A stretch of DNA of 64,000 bases from assembly GCF_003846445.2 (NCBI RefSeq), contig NZ_CP030139.2:930001-994000 (forward strand). The letters run 5' to 3'. The notes under the pieces were generated by a model. The model saw only the letters and a program-made list of their open reading frames with translations, ran no database searches and was not told the DNA's origin. The position numbers were made by a program, and so were the translations under genes. The DNA is from Synechococcus elongatus PCC 11801. GTDB lineage: Bacteria > Cyanobacteriota > Cyanobacteriia > Synechococcales > Synechococcaceae. This document shows positions 53,552-62,377 of the stretch, one piece after another; within the stretch, counting starts at the first letter, position 1; every line of letters starts with the position of its first letter.

Positions 53552-55672
53552 GTGTCCTCAGATCTCTTCCTCAACCATCTCCTGATTGGCCCGCCCGCCA
53601 GCGGCAAAACCACCTTCGCCAAATCCCTCCAGCAGGAACTCGGCGCAGCGGTGATCCTCTCCACTGACCGCATCCGCGAGCAGCTCTACGGCGATGCCGC
53701 CATTCAAGGTCCCTGGGAAGAGATCGAAGCAGAACTGCAGCGCCAGATTCAGCAGGCCGTCGCAGATGGCAAAGCCATCATCTACGACGCCACCAACGTC
53801 AAACGCGCTTGGCGCATGGGCTTCCTCCAGCAAGTCAGTCCCCTCGGACTGCCGTGGATTGCCTGGGAACTCAAGACCGATCTCAACACCTGCAAAGCCT
53901 GGAATCAGCAGCGACAGCGCGTCGTCCCAGAGCGCGTCATCGAAGACTTCTATCGCTACCAACAACACCTCCGACCCACCCTCGGAGAAGGCTTTGTCGG
54001 GCTCGCCAGCTTCAATCCCACGCAAGATACCAACCCGGCAGCAGTTATCCAAGCCCAGCTCAAAAAGTGTCGGCGCAGCGGCATCAATCACGAAAATCGC
54101 TACGCCAAAACCGAGACCCATCGCTACTCCCGACTCCTCGACTTCGACCGCCTCATGCACTTGCTCGCCTTGCTCAGCCGCTATCCAGGCCTCGGGCAAC
54201 TGCGTGACCAAGACCCCGCCACCCTCGAACAGCTGCTCAAAACCAGTCCTGCCCCCGTCTTTGTCGATGCCGTCGCTGAGATTGCCGCTGTCCTCCGCGC
54301 CCAGCAGGGACCCCTCTATGGCGATGAGGCCGCGATCGCCCTCGATTTGCAATGGCTGGAAGCGGAAGGCTTCCTCGGCTCCGATGTCGTTGCCCAAGAC
54401 CTCCGCCTACCCCCGCTCACCCAGCCAGACCCACCCCTCTTCTTCCATCACTACAGCGATCGCGCTCCCTTCTCACGGCTGGTCAAAACCATTCGCTTCA
54501 TCCTCCACAATCCCCTCACCCAGGAGGAGGTTTACCAAGAGCAGCGCTCCTTTGGCCTCTCCCCTCGGCGCATTGATATCCTCGCCAGCCAACTCGAGCA
54601 AGCCGGCATCCTCTATCAGACAGAACAGGGCATGCTGCGCAAAGACATCGAGTGGGTCCTCCATCCCTACAGCATCTTCCCAGAACCCAGTCTGCGCAAA
54701 GGCTACTACCTTGGCACCGGCATCCTCAACCGCAGTCAACTGGAGCAGATCTATCAACTGGTGCAGAAGCAGGCTGATGGGCTCGATGACCCGCTGGCCA
54801 CCGAGACCTTCCGGACCCTCGAAGCACGGCTCCAGTGGGCGCGCTTTAACCCCGCCACCCTCTACCCCGTTCGCTCCATCAGTCGGGGCAGCATTGTCTC
54901 AACCGATCTCCTCAGTCGCGAATCCCTCGCCACCGCCACTGCTGGCAGTGTGGTCGAAACGGATATCCGCAATGCCCAGAAGATTCGGATTGGACGCATT
55001 GCCGGAGCAGCTCAGTTCAAACAACACGATGACCTGCGGCAGAACGAGGAAGAAATCTGGCCGCTGCAGATTGTCTTCCACAACATCGCTTGGTATCTCG
55101 CCTACGAGGTCGCTTCTGGACCAAGACAAGGACTCTTCTGCTACGAGCGCCTCGACCGTTTGTATCGCATTCAGCCCGTTGGTAAACCTCGCTCCCAGAC
55201 AGAGCAGAAGGCAGCGCTCGAGGCCATCACCACCCTCCAGCAGCATGGCTATGGCCTTTTCCTCGGTGATGCCGTTAAGCCCCAGCAAACCTTCCTGCTG
55301 CAAACCCCAGCGGCACGACTCCGCTCCATGGACACCCTCGAGCTGCGCTTCACAGAGTCCCTCTTTGCCTTCATTAGTGAAGGCACTCAGCGCTTCCCCC
55401 TCGCCCAGATGAAGATGTCTCGACCCCCAGGGCGGAAACTCGCTGCTGCTTCGCCTGAACTCCAGAAGCTCTACAGTCTCCCCAAAGCTCCTGACCCCAC
55501 CCATCCCTATCAGCTGAAGGTGAAGCTGCCCGCTTGGTCCCTCCAGGAAATCACCCTCAAAACCTGGCTCCTCGGGCTGCGCGATGGCGTCAAAGTCATG
55601 GCCCCCCATTCCCTGCGCGATGCCCTCCGCCAAGACCACCTCGCTGCTGCTGCCCTCTATGGTGATGACTAA
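53552..55672 (+). CDS. polynucleotide-kinase-like P-loop / winged-helix / WYL fusion
   Basis: A 706-residue protein. Residues ~8-170 are a P-loop kinase of the T4 PNK/zeta type: Walker A GPPASGKTTFAK, STDRIREQLYGD, IIYDATNVKRAWR (family pattern D-x-x-R-x-x-L-x-G and D-A-T-N). Residues ~300-375 look like a winged helix (FSRLVKTIRFILHNPLTQEE). Residues ~495-560 are a WYL-type ligand domain with IWPLQIVFHNIAWYLAYEVA and a final YERLDRLYRI. Separate WYL proteins regulate defence and CRISPR loci and sense nucleic-acid ligands; a fused 5'-kinase is unusual. GTG at 53552 is the start; no in-frame ATG lies close. It is divergent from the HicA-like trio. Other frames inside it are shadows. Confidence 0.75.
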   Translation: MSSDLFLNHLLIGPPASGKTTFAKSLQQELGAAVILSTDRIREQLYGDAAIQGPWEEIEAELQRQIQQAVADGKAIIYDATNVKRAWRMGFLQQVSPLGLPWIAWELKTDLNTCKAWNQQRQRVVPERVIEDFYRYQQHLRPTLGEGFVGLASFNPTQDTNPAAVIQAQLKKCRRSGINHENRYAKTETHRYSRLLDFDRLMHLLALLSRYPGLGQLRDQDPATLEQLLKTSPAPVFVDAVAEIAAVLRAQQGPLYGDEAAIALDLQWLEAEGFLGSDVVAQDLRLPPLTQPDPPLFFHHYSDRAPFSRLVKTIRFILHNPLTQEEVYQEQRSFGLSPRRIDILASQLEQAGILYQTEQGMLRKDIEWVLHPYSIFPEPSLRKGYYLGTGILNRSQLEQIYQLVQKQADGLDDPLATETFRTLEARLQWARFNPATLYPVRSISRGSIVSTDLLSRESLATATAGSVVETDIRNAQKIRIGRIAGAAQFKQHDDLRQNEEEIWPLQIVFHNIAWYLAYEVASGPRQGLFCYERLDRLYRIQPVGKPRSQTEQKAALEAITTLQQHGYGLFLGDAVKPQQTFLLQTPAARLRSMDTLELRFTESLFAFISEGTQRFPLAQMKMSRPPGRKLAAASPELQKLYSLPKAPDPTHPYQLKVKLPAWSLQEITLKTWLLGLRDGVKVMAPHSLRDALRQDHLAAAALYGDD

Positions 55673-55997
55673 CGTCCACAAAAACGCTACCCCCGCATCC
55701 CAACGGTGGCGACTTCAAGTTGCTGGTTAGTCCTCTAGGCTGGCCGAGGACTATTGATTGAGCAGTTCTTGCCAGTCCTGAAACATCTGCTCTGCACTAC
55801 TCCAGCGGCAGAGCATCTCCATATCTGCTGGCGTGGGACCTGGTTTCTGATACTCCCGTGGCAGGTAATCTTCTTCTCGATAAAGCCCGAAAATTGTGGA
55901 CTTATTGCTTGTGAAAATGACTTCTGAACAAGCAGCTTAAATTCATCAAAACATCACTCTTGGCGGGCTAAAGTAAACTCGATCAAAACATTAGATA
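55673..55997. other. 325-bp gap with a broken gene
   Basis: The only recognisable content is the tail of a paralogue of the membrane protein at 9212-9523 (separate entry, 55751-55936). The remaining bases look AT-rich and featureless. Confidence 0.5.
55751..55936 (-). pseudogene. truncated paralogue of the 9212-9523 protein
   Basis: The minus-strand frame between an in-frame TAA (55939-55937) and the TAG at 55753-55751 contains FGLYREEDYLPREYQKPGPT, then PADMEMLCRW and DWQELLNQ. This aligns with EEDYLPKELQKQGPTPVEME ... EWQSLL of the gene at 9212-9523. There is no ATG, GTG or TTG before the conserved block, and the membrane helix is missing. It is therefore most likely a gene fragment. Confidence 0.65.
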
Positions 55998-56432
55998 TTA
56001 TCTGAACACCTTTATTTTCATAGTTGCAAAGTCCGCAAGAATGAGAAATCCCGGTAGTTGTCCAGCAACTGACCCACAGGTCAATTCAACATCAGACTCA
56101 AACTGGATTGGGAAAACCTCTTGCGAAGATGATTTGCCAAGGCAGGCATAGCTCTCTGCAAACTGCTTTGGTTCCGGTGTCAGCATGCCAAACCAGAATG
56201 AAACTCGACCTTCAATCGTGAAAATAGTCTGCTGCAAGGTACTAAGACTCGAGTTGCCCTGCACGGGAGGTGTCAAATATTCTTGCATTCGCGTACCATC
56301 CACTAACAAAAAGTGCGCGCGCACAATGAACATACCATCGGTTGGATTCAGCGGTTGATTCCCCTCGTAAGGTCGAACAGTTGCTTCGTCCTGTCCTTCT
56401 TCTCCTTCTTCATCTAGGGCGAACTCCCACAC
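55998..56432 (-). CDS. hypothetical acidic protein
   Basis: A 144-residue protein starting at GTG (an in-frame TAA lies just upstream). It begins WEFALDEEGEEGQDEATVRP, then a beta-rich segment (GMFIVRAHFLLVDGTRMQEY, GRVSFWFGMLTPEPKQFAES) and ends PGFLILADFATMKIKVFR. It looks like a complete single-domain soluble protein but I do not recognise a family. It lacks HIP1 and is AT-rich. It may be an immunity-type or stress protein; this cannot be supported further. Confidence 0.55.
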   Translation of the reverse strand: MWEFALDEEGEEGQDEATVRPYEGNQPLNPTDGMFIVRAHFLLVDGTRMQEYLTPPVQGNSSLSTLQQTIFTIEGRVSFWFGMLTPEPKQFAESYACLGKSSSQEVFPIQFESDVELTCGSVAGQLPGFLILADFATMKIKVFR

Positions 56433-56948
56433 GGCATGTTAATCCAGATCATCAGCCGTGAGTTCACAAACCTGTTTTCGAATATGTAAGCGACTGATCA
56501 TTAGTCTCCAATGATTCATGGACTGAAATTTTGCCTAAAAACCAAGAGTAAGAAGATATAAAAAAATGATTAATTATCGCTTTCTAAACTTACTGTTTAG
56601 TTCAATGATTCCTAGGCATTTTAGATTTCTTTTGAAGACTAGCAGCGGTGCTAATGATGCACCTTGAATCGACTTCTTCTTCGCCCCCAACTCCGCAAGC
56701 AGGTAAGCATTGCGATCGTAGGCAGATTAGAAGACTGCTCTGGATCAATCACTCGGCAGCAGCTCTCTCTCAGAAGCTGAAGCAGGCTACCGGCATGAGA
56801 TCACTCTGCCAATCTTGATAACCCAGCTTCAAGGAATTACAGCTTTTCCATTGCAGAATCGACACATAGGCTTAAAGGAATTGGAGTCCCTGCAGATCCT
56901 GCCAGTGAGCGGATCTTGAATGAAAACAATCCAATCCCTGCCTATCCT
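56433..56948. other. 516-bp AT-rich gap
   Basis: No gene, tRNA or clear terminator is seen. One HIP1-like fragment lies at ~56716. The segment continues the accessory-looking composition of its left neighbour. Confidence 0.4.
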
Positions 56949-57266
56949 ATGTCTCGCAGTGAGCAGCTCCAACAGCTCATCCTGAGCTATTACCGAGAAG
57001 ATGCCGATCTTGCCGCTCAGTTAGCCGCCCTGCGCTACTGCCAAATCAGTCGCTTTTGGTTTGTGCTACGGATTAATTGCCCGCATGCCAGTATTGCCGA
57101 TCGCCTGGCAGCAGTTCTGCCTCAATTACGCACCCCGATCGCCGAGCTTAGGCTGGCACGCCACATCAAATTGCGATCGCCCGGCCAGCGGGCTCAACTA
57201 TTCCCTGTGCAAGTGCCCCAACTCGATTCCTCTTCGCTCAAGGGCAGCGATCGCCGCCCCGAGTAA
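56949..57266 (+). CDS. hypothetical small soluble protein
   Basis: A 105-residue protein if ATG at 56949 is used (TTG at 56916 adds 11). It starts SRSEQLQQLILSYYREDADL and has a middle RFWFVLRINCPHASIADRLA segment that resembles a beta-strand/helix domain. Codon use and HIP1 sites match core genes. No domain is recognised. It is convergent with ppk, with ~50 bases between. Confidence 0.55.
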   Translation: MSRSEQLQQLILSYYREDADLAAQLAALRYCQISRFWFVLRINCPHASIADRLAAVLPQLRTPIAELRLARHIKLRSPGQRAQLFPVQVPQLDSSSLKGSDRRPE

Positions 57267-57318
57267 TTCTGTGATCATGGGGGATTCGCAGGGTCCGCCA
57301 TCAACCCAGGGCATTGAA

Positions 57319-59466
57319 CTAGCGGATTGAAGCAGCGCGATCCATAAATTGCTGCTGAGAGCTGTTTGGGGCATCTGGATCGGCAGGTTGTCGTTGTCGA
57401 TATTCGCCAGTAGGGAGCAGCTCCCACGCCAAGCGATCATCCGCCAAGGAGAGGTCCAGAATGGTTCGCAATTCCACCGCGATCGCCTCATCCTCAATTG
57501 GGGTAATCGCTTCCACGCGGCGATCGAGGTTGCGGGTCATCCAGTCGGCACTGCCGATGAAAAACTCCTCTTGTCCATTGTTGTGGAAGCTAAAGATGCG
57601 TGAGTGTTCCAAGAAGCGGCCAATGATGCTGATCACCCGAATGCGATCGCTCAGCCCTGGGACACCAGGTCGTAGGCAGCATACCCCTCGCACAATTAAA
57701 TCGATCTCAACCCCTGCCCGCGAGGCTTCGTAGAGCTTGAGAATGATGGCGGGATCGACCAGCGAGTTCATCTTGGCGCGAATCGCAGCTGGCTGTCCGG
57801 CGATCGCCTGCTGAATTTCGCGATCGATCAGTCGAATCATCTGCCCCCGCAAACTGACAGGAGCAATCAGCAGCTTGCGATAGTCTCGCTGCTTCGAAAA
57901 ACCGGTTAGATAGTTGAACAGTTCAGAGATATCGGCTCCCAAATCTTCGCGGCAACTCAATAAGCCAAGATCAGTGTAGATTCGGGCGGTTTTGGAGTTG
58001 TAGTTACCAGTGCCAATGTGGACATAGCGGCGAATCTGGTTACGCTCTTGCCGAACAACCAGCACCACTTTGGTGTGAATCTTGAGACCCACTAAACCAT
58101 AGACTACGTGAACGCCCGATTTCTCGAGCCGCCGCGCCCAGGTGATGTTGTTTTCTTCATCAAAACGAGCCTTGAGTTCCACCAGTGCCAGCACTTGTTT
58201 GCCATGCTCGGCAGCCTGCATCAAGCTCTGCACGATCGGGGAATCTCCCGAAGTGCGGTAGAGCGTCATCTTGATGGCGAGAACATGGGGATCCGTCGCG
58301 GCTTGGGCGACAAACTGCTCGACTGAGGCCGCAAAGGAATCGTAGGGGTGATGGACCAGCAAGTCGCGGTGACGAATCACCGCAAAGATATCCTCGCTTT
58401 CCTCGCCGACTTTGGAGCGCTCTAAGTCTTCACCAACGGGAATTTGAACGCGTCGGAGCCGTCTGGGAACCACCTGATTCCAAGGCTGATCCTTGAGATC
58501 GGGTAACGGCAGAGCCACCAGAGACATCAAGTCTTCAAGACCGAGGAGGCCGGGCAGAGCATAGACATCTTGCGGGTCAAGGTCCATGCCATTCATCAGA
58601 ATTTCGAGGATTGAAGCGGGAGTTCCTGCCTCAATTTCAAGGCGGACAACAGAACCAGCTCCTAGGCGGCGCTTGCGTAGTTCCTGCTCAATCGCCAACA
58701 GCAGGTCGTCTGCTTCGTCTTCTTTGACGTCGAGATCAGCGTCGCGGGTGACGCGAAAGATAAACCAATCGATTACACTCATGCCGGGAAAGAGTGTGCC
58801 GAGGTTGTGGGCAATGACCTGTTCGATCGGCACGCCCATCCAGATGATTGGTTGCTGCGATCGCCGACGGGTCTTGGACGGCAACTCAATAAAGCGCGGC
58901 AGGATGTTTGGGACTTTGATGCGGGCAAATTGTTCTTCGCCAACACTGTCGTCTTGAATCAGCACTGCCAAATTGAGGCTGAGATTGGAGATATGGGGAA
59001 AGGGGTGAGCCGGATCGACTGCGAGCGGCGTCAGAACTGGAAAAATCTGTGCAGCAAAATACTGATCGAGATAGCGTTGCTGAGTGCGGTTGAGATCGGT
59101 GTAGTTGAGCAGATGGATCCCTTCCTCGGCTAAGAGTGGGCGCAGTTCTCGGTAAAAATGGCTGTGCTGCTGCTCCACTAACGGTCCAAGACAGGCACGG
59201 ATCCGCTCGAGCTGTTCAGCTGGGGTGAGTCCATCGGGCGATCGCTTACTGACACCTGCCTCAATTTGCTGCAAGAGGCTGGCCACCCTCACCATGAAGT
59301 ATTCATCAAGGTTGTTGCTAAAGATCCCCATGAACTTGAGGCGTTCAAGAAGAGGCGTACGGGGATCGAGAGCTTGGTGGAGGACGCGCTGATTGAAAGC
59401 CAGCCAGCTAATTTCACGATTGAAGAAATTCTCAGGCTGATTCAATTCAAGCGCAGCATCGGTCAT
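57319..59466 (-). CDS. ppk: polyphosphate kinase
   Basis: PPK1 reversibly makes polyphosphate from ATP. The 715-residue protein begins with FFNREISWLAFNQRVLHQAL and FSNNLDEYFMVRVASL. The phospho-His is in GLKIHTKVVLVV (~450), and FFIGSADWMTRNLDRRVEA is the second catalytic block. ATG at 59466 is chosen from several in-frame starts because MTDAALELNQPENFF places the conserved domain at the usual distance. The short Gln-rich C-terminal tail is not conserved. Confidence 0.96.
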   Translation of the reverse strand: MTDAALELNQPENFFNREISWLAFNQRVLHQALDPRTPLLERLKFMGIFSNNLDEYFMVRVASLLQQIEAGVSKRSPDGLTPAEQLERIRACLGPLVEQQHSHFYRELRPLLAEEGIHLLNYTDLNRTQQRYLDQYFAAQIFPVLTPLAVDPAHPFPHISNLSLNLAVLIQDDSVGEEQFARIKVPNILPRFIELPSKTRRRSQQPIIWMGVPIEQVIAHNLGTLFPGMSVIDWFIFRVTRDADLDVKEDEADDLLLAIEQELRKRRLGAGSVVRLEIEAGTPASILEILMNGMDLDPQDVYALPGLLGLEDLMSLVALPLPDLKDQPWNQVVPRRLRRVQIPVGEDLERSKVGEESEDIFAVIRHRDLLVHHPYDSFAASVEQFVAQAATDPHVLAIKMTLYRTSGDSPIVQSLMQAAEHGKQVLALVELKARFDEENNITWARRLEKSGVHVVYGLVGLKIHTKVVLVVRQERNQIRRYVHIGTGNYNSKTARIYTDLGLLSCREDLGADISELFNYLTGFSKQRDYRKLLIAPVSLRGQMIRLIDREIQQAIAGQPAAIRAKMNSLVDPAIILKLYEASRAGVEIDLIVRGVCCLRPGVPGLSDRIRVISIIGRFLEHSRIFSFHNNGQEEFFIGSADWMTRNLDRRVEAITPIEDEAIAVELRTILDLSLADDRLAWELLPTGEYRQRQPADPDAPNSSQQQFMDRAASIR

Positions 59467-59553
59467 AGCCCATCTCATCAATGAATCAGCCGCTGATCCT
59501 AGCAAGGGATGACGGCGAACACCGGCTGTTTAGAACACAGCTTCTTTACCGCA

Positions 59554-59994
59554 TCACTGAAAGAGGTGCTTGGCGCCATCGAGGGCACGGCGGACAAGCC
59601 CTCTCAGCCCTTGGACTAAACCTGGGGCGGCTTGCCGATACTCCTCCTCATCCCGACTTGCAGGAATCTGAGCCATCAAGGAGTGGATCTCATCGATCAA
59701 GTTGTGTTCGCTGCGATTGACAACCCCATCGGCCATTAAAAGATTGGCGATTGTTGCCAAAGCGGCCAAGCGGGTGGGGGTACTGGTGCCCTGAAGGAAG
59801 AGAACTAACCAAGCTTCCAATTGGGGCAAGGCGATCGGCGTGTCTAGCAAAGCCAGCAGATCAGGATCCTGATCAAGCTTTTGCCGCTCCAGCAATGCCT
59901 GTAAATACTGACGCTCAGGGCGATCAAGTTCGCCGTCGACCCAAGCGGCACCAATGACGAGCTGCATCAGTAGTTTGCGCTGGGTTGCATTCAC
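59554..59994 (-). CDS. TerB-like helical protein
   Basis: A 146-residue helical protein resembling the TerB/co-chaperone DjlA N-terminal fold: LLMQLVIGAAWVDGELDRPE, an acidic helix turn, and IANLLMADGVVNRSEHNLID later. These two acidic loops are typical metal-binding loops of TerB. No tellurite genes are near, so the name is structural only. GTG at 59994 is preferred because GAGGA lies 7 bases before it; GTG at 60021 would add nine residues. It lies upstream of ppk on the same strand. Confidence 0.7.
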   Translation of the reverse strand: MNATQRKLLMQLVIGAAWVDGELDRPERQYLQALLERQKLDQDPDLLALLDTPIALPQLEAWLVLFLQGTSTPTRLAALATIANLLMADGVVNRSEHNLIDEIHSLMAQIPASRDEEEYRQAAPGLVQGLRGLVRRALDGAKHLFQ

Positions 59995-60094
59995 GGGGAA
60001 ATCCTCTTCGCCTGTTCGCACTCTAGCGGAAGAGGGGGTCGGAAGCGATGAAAATCTGCGTATAATAGCTAACGCTACCTATCTAGGCACCGCT

Positions 60095-60166
60095 GCGGGC
60101 GTAATTCAGTGGTAGAATGTCAGCTTCCCAAGCTGAACGTCGTGGGTTCGAGTCCCATCGCCCGCT
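60095..60166 (+). tRNA. tRNA-Gly (CCC)
   Basis: All arms fold: acceptor GCGGGCG/CGCCCGC, anticodon stem TCAGC/GCTGA with loop TTCCCAA (anticodon CCC), and T-arm GTGGG-TTCGAGT-CCCAT. CCA is not encoded. A TATAAT box at 60061-60066 is a good -10 element for its promoter. Confidence 0.95.
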
Positions 60167-60178
60167 TATTTTTGAGAT

Positions 60179-60206
60179 GGTTCAAGTAACAAGAAAGAAC
60201 CTTTTT
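60179..60206 (+). terminator. weak terminator after tRNA-Gly
   Basis: GGTTC (60179-60183) and GAACC (60197-60201) flank a 13-base loop and are followed by TTTTT, 13 bases beyond the tRNA. The stem is short, so the call is tentative. Confidence 0.4.
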
Positions 60207-60423
60207 CTCACCCTTCTACTGCTCAGAATAATTGCGATTGCCACGCAATGACTAATAGATAGGCGCAGCTAGGAAGCACTGAATGAGCACTGCAAGTCCT
60301 TGTTAAACGACCGGAAGACTCTGCACTCGCCACGTCGTTTCCCAACCCACTCTTGCTATCCTTTCGACTATTCCCTAAAGCACGAGAAGATTGAGCTTGC
60401 CGAGGGGTTCTTGGAGACTTGCG

Positions 60424-61455
60424 ATGACGCTGCGATCGGGCCAGTTTTGGTCTGCACTACTGCTAGCCCTCAGCTTGGGAGTCACAGCCTGCCAAGAGCC
60501 ACCACCAGCCCCGCCTCGGGCTGAGCGCCCAGACCTCAGCTTTACGGACTTTACGCTACGTCAAGCCAACCCCACCGGTAAACCAACTTGGGAGCTGCGC
60601 ACCCCTCGGATTGTCTATAACAACGACAAAAGTGCTGCACAACTGACCAAACCCCTCGGGTTTCTCTTCGATGAAACCGGCAAAGTCCTCTACGAAATTC
60701 AGGGCGATCGCGGTTCGATTGAAGGGGAGAATGCTGACGTCATTCGGATTAATGGCAATGTTGTGGCTCGGCAGATGCAGGAGCCAGGAGCCGTACTCAA
60801 GGGTGAAGAACTGGAATGGCGACCAAACCAGCAGACTTTTGATCTACGGCGCAATGTCATTGGCACCTATCGGGATGCGGTTCTCAAGGCAAATGAAGGC
60901 CGGTTTGATGTGCGTCAGCAGCAGTTGGAGCTGATCGGCCCCATAGTCGCGACCTTGAAGCAAGGGGACATTCTGTCAGAGTTAAAAACTCAATCGCCCC
61001 GCTGGCTGCTGGCTGAGAAACGCTTACTTGCACCTAATCCGCTGCAGGCAGAACGGCGCGATCGCAATCAACTGAAGGGACAAGGGCGATCGCAGCGCGG
61101 TGAACTTCTGCTTGACCCGCAGATCTTGATCTTGCAGCAGCAGGTGGAGTTGGATGCGCTCGATCCAGTGGCCCAGCTACGCGGTGATGATCTGCGCTGG
61201 AACTTGCCCCAAAACTTGGTCGACAGCCCGATCGCAGTGCAGGGATACTATCCGGCTGAGCAAACCACCGTCCGAGGCGATCGCGGTCAGGCTAACCTCA
61301 ATGCCCAACTCATTCAACTGGAAGGAAATGCTGAAAGCTTTTCAGCCAAGGATCAAGCGCGTCTTCAAGCTAACCGGCTGATCTGGAATCAGAAAACGGC
61401 TGAAGCAACCGCAATTGGGGGTGCTCGCTATCAGCGATCGCGCCTGTCGCTCTAG
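60424..61455 (+). CDS. lptC: LPS export protein LptC (cyanobacterial, lipoprotein)
   Basis: A 343-residue LptC/OstA-like protein of the LPS transport bridge between inner and outer membranes. The signal peptide ends in a lipobox VTAC. The beta-jellyroll repeats appear as LSFTDFTLRQANPTGKPTWE, ADVIRINGNVVARQ and GEELEWRPNQQTFDLRRNV, and again in the second half (GDDLRWNLPQ, VRGDRGQANLNAQLIQLEGN). It is nearly twice E. coli LptC in length, apparently because the jellyroll region is duplicated. ATG at 60424 is chosen for the lipoprotein signal. Confidence 0.85.
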   Translation: MTLRSGQFWSALLLALSLGVTACQEPPPAPPRAERPDLSFTDFTLRQANPTGKPTWELRTPRIVYNNDKSAAQLTKPLGFLFDETGKVLYEIQGDRGSIEGENADVIRINGNVVARQMQEPGAVLKGEELEWRPNQQTFDLRRNVIGTYRDAVLKANEGRFDVRQQQLELIGPIVATLKQGDILSELKTQSPRWLLAEKRLLAPNPLQAERRDRNQLKGQGRSQRGELLLDPQILILQQQVELDALDPVAQLRGDDLRWNLPQNLVDSPIAVQGYYPAEQTTVRGDRGQANLNAQLIQLEGNAESFSAKDQARLQANRLIWNQKTAEATAIGGARYQRSRLSL

Positions 61456-61544
61456 CATCGGGTCGAAGGGCTGGCCGGCAGTGAAGCTGCAATCAGAGTA
61501 GGTAGTGGCGAGCGTAGCTACTGCGTCTTACGAGGATACTGGAC

Positions 61545-61579
61545 TAAAAGAAAAGGATGATTGAGGCTTCAATCATCCT
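61545..61579 (-). terminator. intrinsic terminator of tRNA-Pro
   Basis: AGGATGATTGA (61554-61564) and TCAATCATCCT (61569-61579) form an 11-bp perfect stem with a 4-base loop. On the minus strand it is followed by TTTTCTTTT. It begins 30 bases after the tRNA-Pro 3' end. Confidence 0.85.
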
Positions 61580-61609
61580 ATCGATGAACTTGGAGTGATT
61601 CCGATGCAA

Positions 61610-61683
61610 TCGGAGCGGCGGGATTTGAACCCACGACCCCCACTACCCCAAAGTGGTGCGCTACCAAGCTGCGCTACGCCCCG
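61610..61683 (-). tRNA. tRNA-Pro (GGG)
   Basis: On the minus strand: acceptor CGGGGCG/CGCTCCG (one G-T), D-arm GCGC..GCGC, anticodon stem CCACT/AGTGG with loop TTGGGGT (anticodon GGG), T-arm GTGGG-TTCAAAT-CCCGC. CCA is not encoded. A strong terminator follows. Confidence 0.95.
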
Positions 61684-61750
61684 TGACAAGTTACCAATGT
61701 AGCACTGATACTGGTCACTGCCAAGAGGCATTTATCCCAAGGGTGCAGTC

Positions 61751-62074
61751 CTAAGAGGCAAGAGCAACCTCTAGCATTTGCTGCAGTTCGCCATTTTGAT
61801 ACAGCTCAATCAAGATGTCAGAACCACCAATGAACTCCCCATTGACATAGACTTGGGGGATCGTAGGCCAGTTTGAAAACTCTTTAATTCCTTGGCGAAT
61901 TTCATAATCAGCTAAGACATCAACGGTGGTGTAGGGAACACCCAGAATATTCAAGATTTGAACAACATTGTTCGAAAAGCCACACTGCGGCATTAGCTTG
62001 TTGCCTTTCATAAAGACAACAATCTTGTCACCATTAACGATGGTGGTTAGCCGTTCTTGAAGTTCAGGAGTCAT
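61751..62074 (-). CDS. grxD: monothiol CGFS glutaredoxin
   Basis: A 107-residue Grx4-type protein with the CGFS active site ([14 protein letters not shown]) that binds a [2Fe-2S] cluster with glutathione. [19 protein letters not shown] is the GSH-binding part. ATG at 62074 is chosen over one 12 bases upstream. It lies directly downstream of bolA; the two families form mixed [2Fe-2S] heterodimers, so shared iron-sulfur or iron-sensing work is expected. Confidence 0.94.
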   Translation of the reverse strand: MTPELQERLTTIVNGDKIVVFMKGNKLMPQCGFSNNVVQILNILGVPYTTVDVLADYEIRQGIKEFSNWPTIPQVYVNGEFIGGSDILIELYQNGELQQMLEVALAS

Positions 62075-62119
62075 TATTAATCTCAATCGTCAAAGGGGAT
62101 GAATCGCACTGATGACGGG

Positions 62120-62377
62120 CTAAGCCTGAGCTTCAGCTAGCCAGCGATCGGGGGTGTAAGTCTTCAGCGCTAAGGCGTGAATTGCTTCAGTTGACATGGC
62201 AGCTTTCACAGCGCCATAGACCAGCTGATGTTGCTGAATCAGGCTTTTCCCTGCAAAGACAGGCGAGACAACTGTCACCTGCAGGTGGTCACCTCCTCCA
62301 GTGAGATCAGTCACCATGACCTGTGCATCAGGAATTTGGGCACAGATCATGGACTCTACTTGTTCAGGCGTGACCAT
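62120..62377 (-). CDS. bolA: BolA family protein
   Basis: An 85-residue BolA-fold protein. [20 protein letters not shown] and [17 protein letters not shown] include the conserved His ligands (GGDH, HQLVY). It pairs with the CGFS glutaredoxin coded 45 bases downstream on the same strand. ATG at 62377 is preferred; ATG at 62386 adds three residues. Confidence 0.92.
   Translation of the reverse strand: MVTPEQVESMICAQIPDAQVMVTDLTGGGDHLQVTVVSPVFAGKSLIQQHQLVYGAVKAAMSTEAIHALALKTYTPDRWLAEAQA

Noticed and set aside
53558-55681. Long frames on the minus strand (279 and 260 codons) and in another plus frame (572 codons) across the kinase-WYL gene
   Set aside because: They mirror the codon bias of the real gene, contain no known domain and have low-complexity Ser/Pro or Glu/Gly composition.
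59554-59994. Tellurite-resistance function for the TerB-like protein
   Set aside because: TerB fold is used widely; no other ter genes are present.
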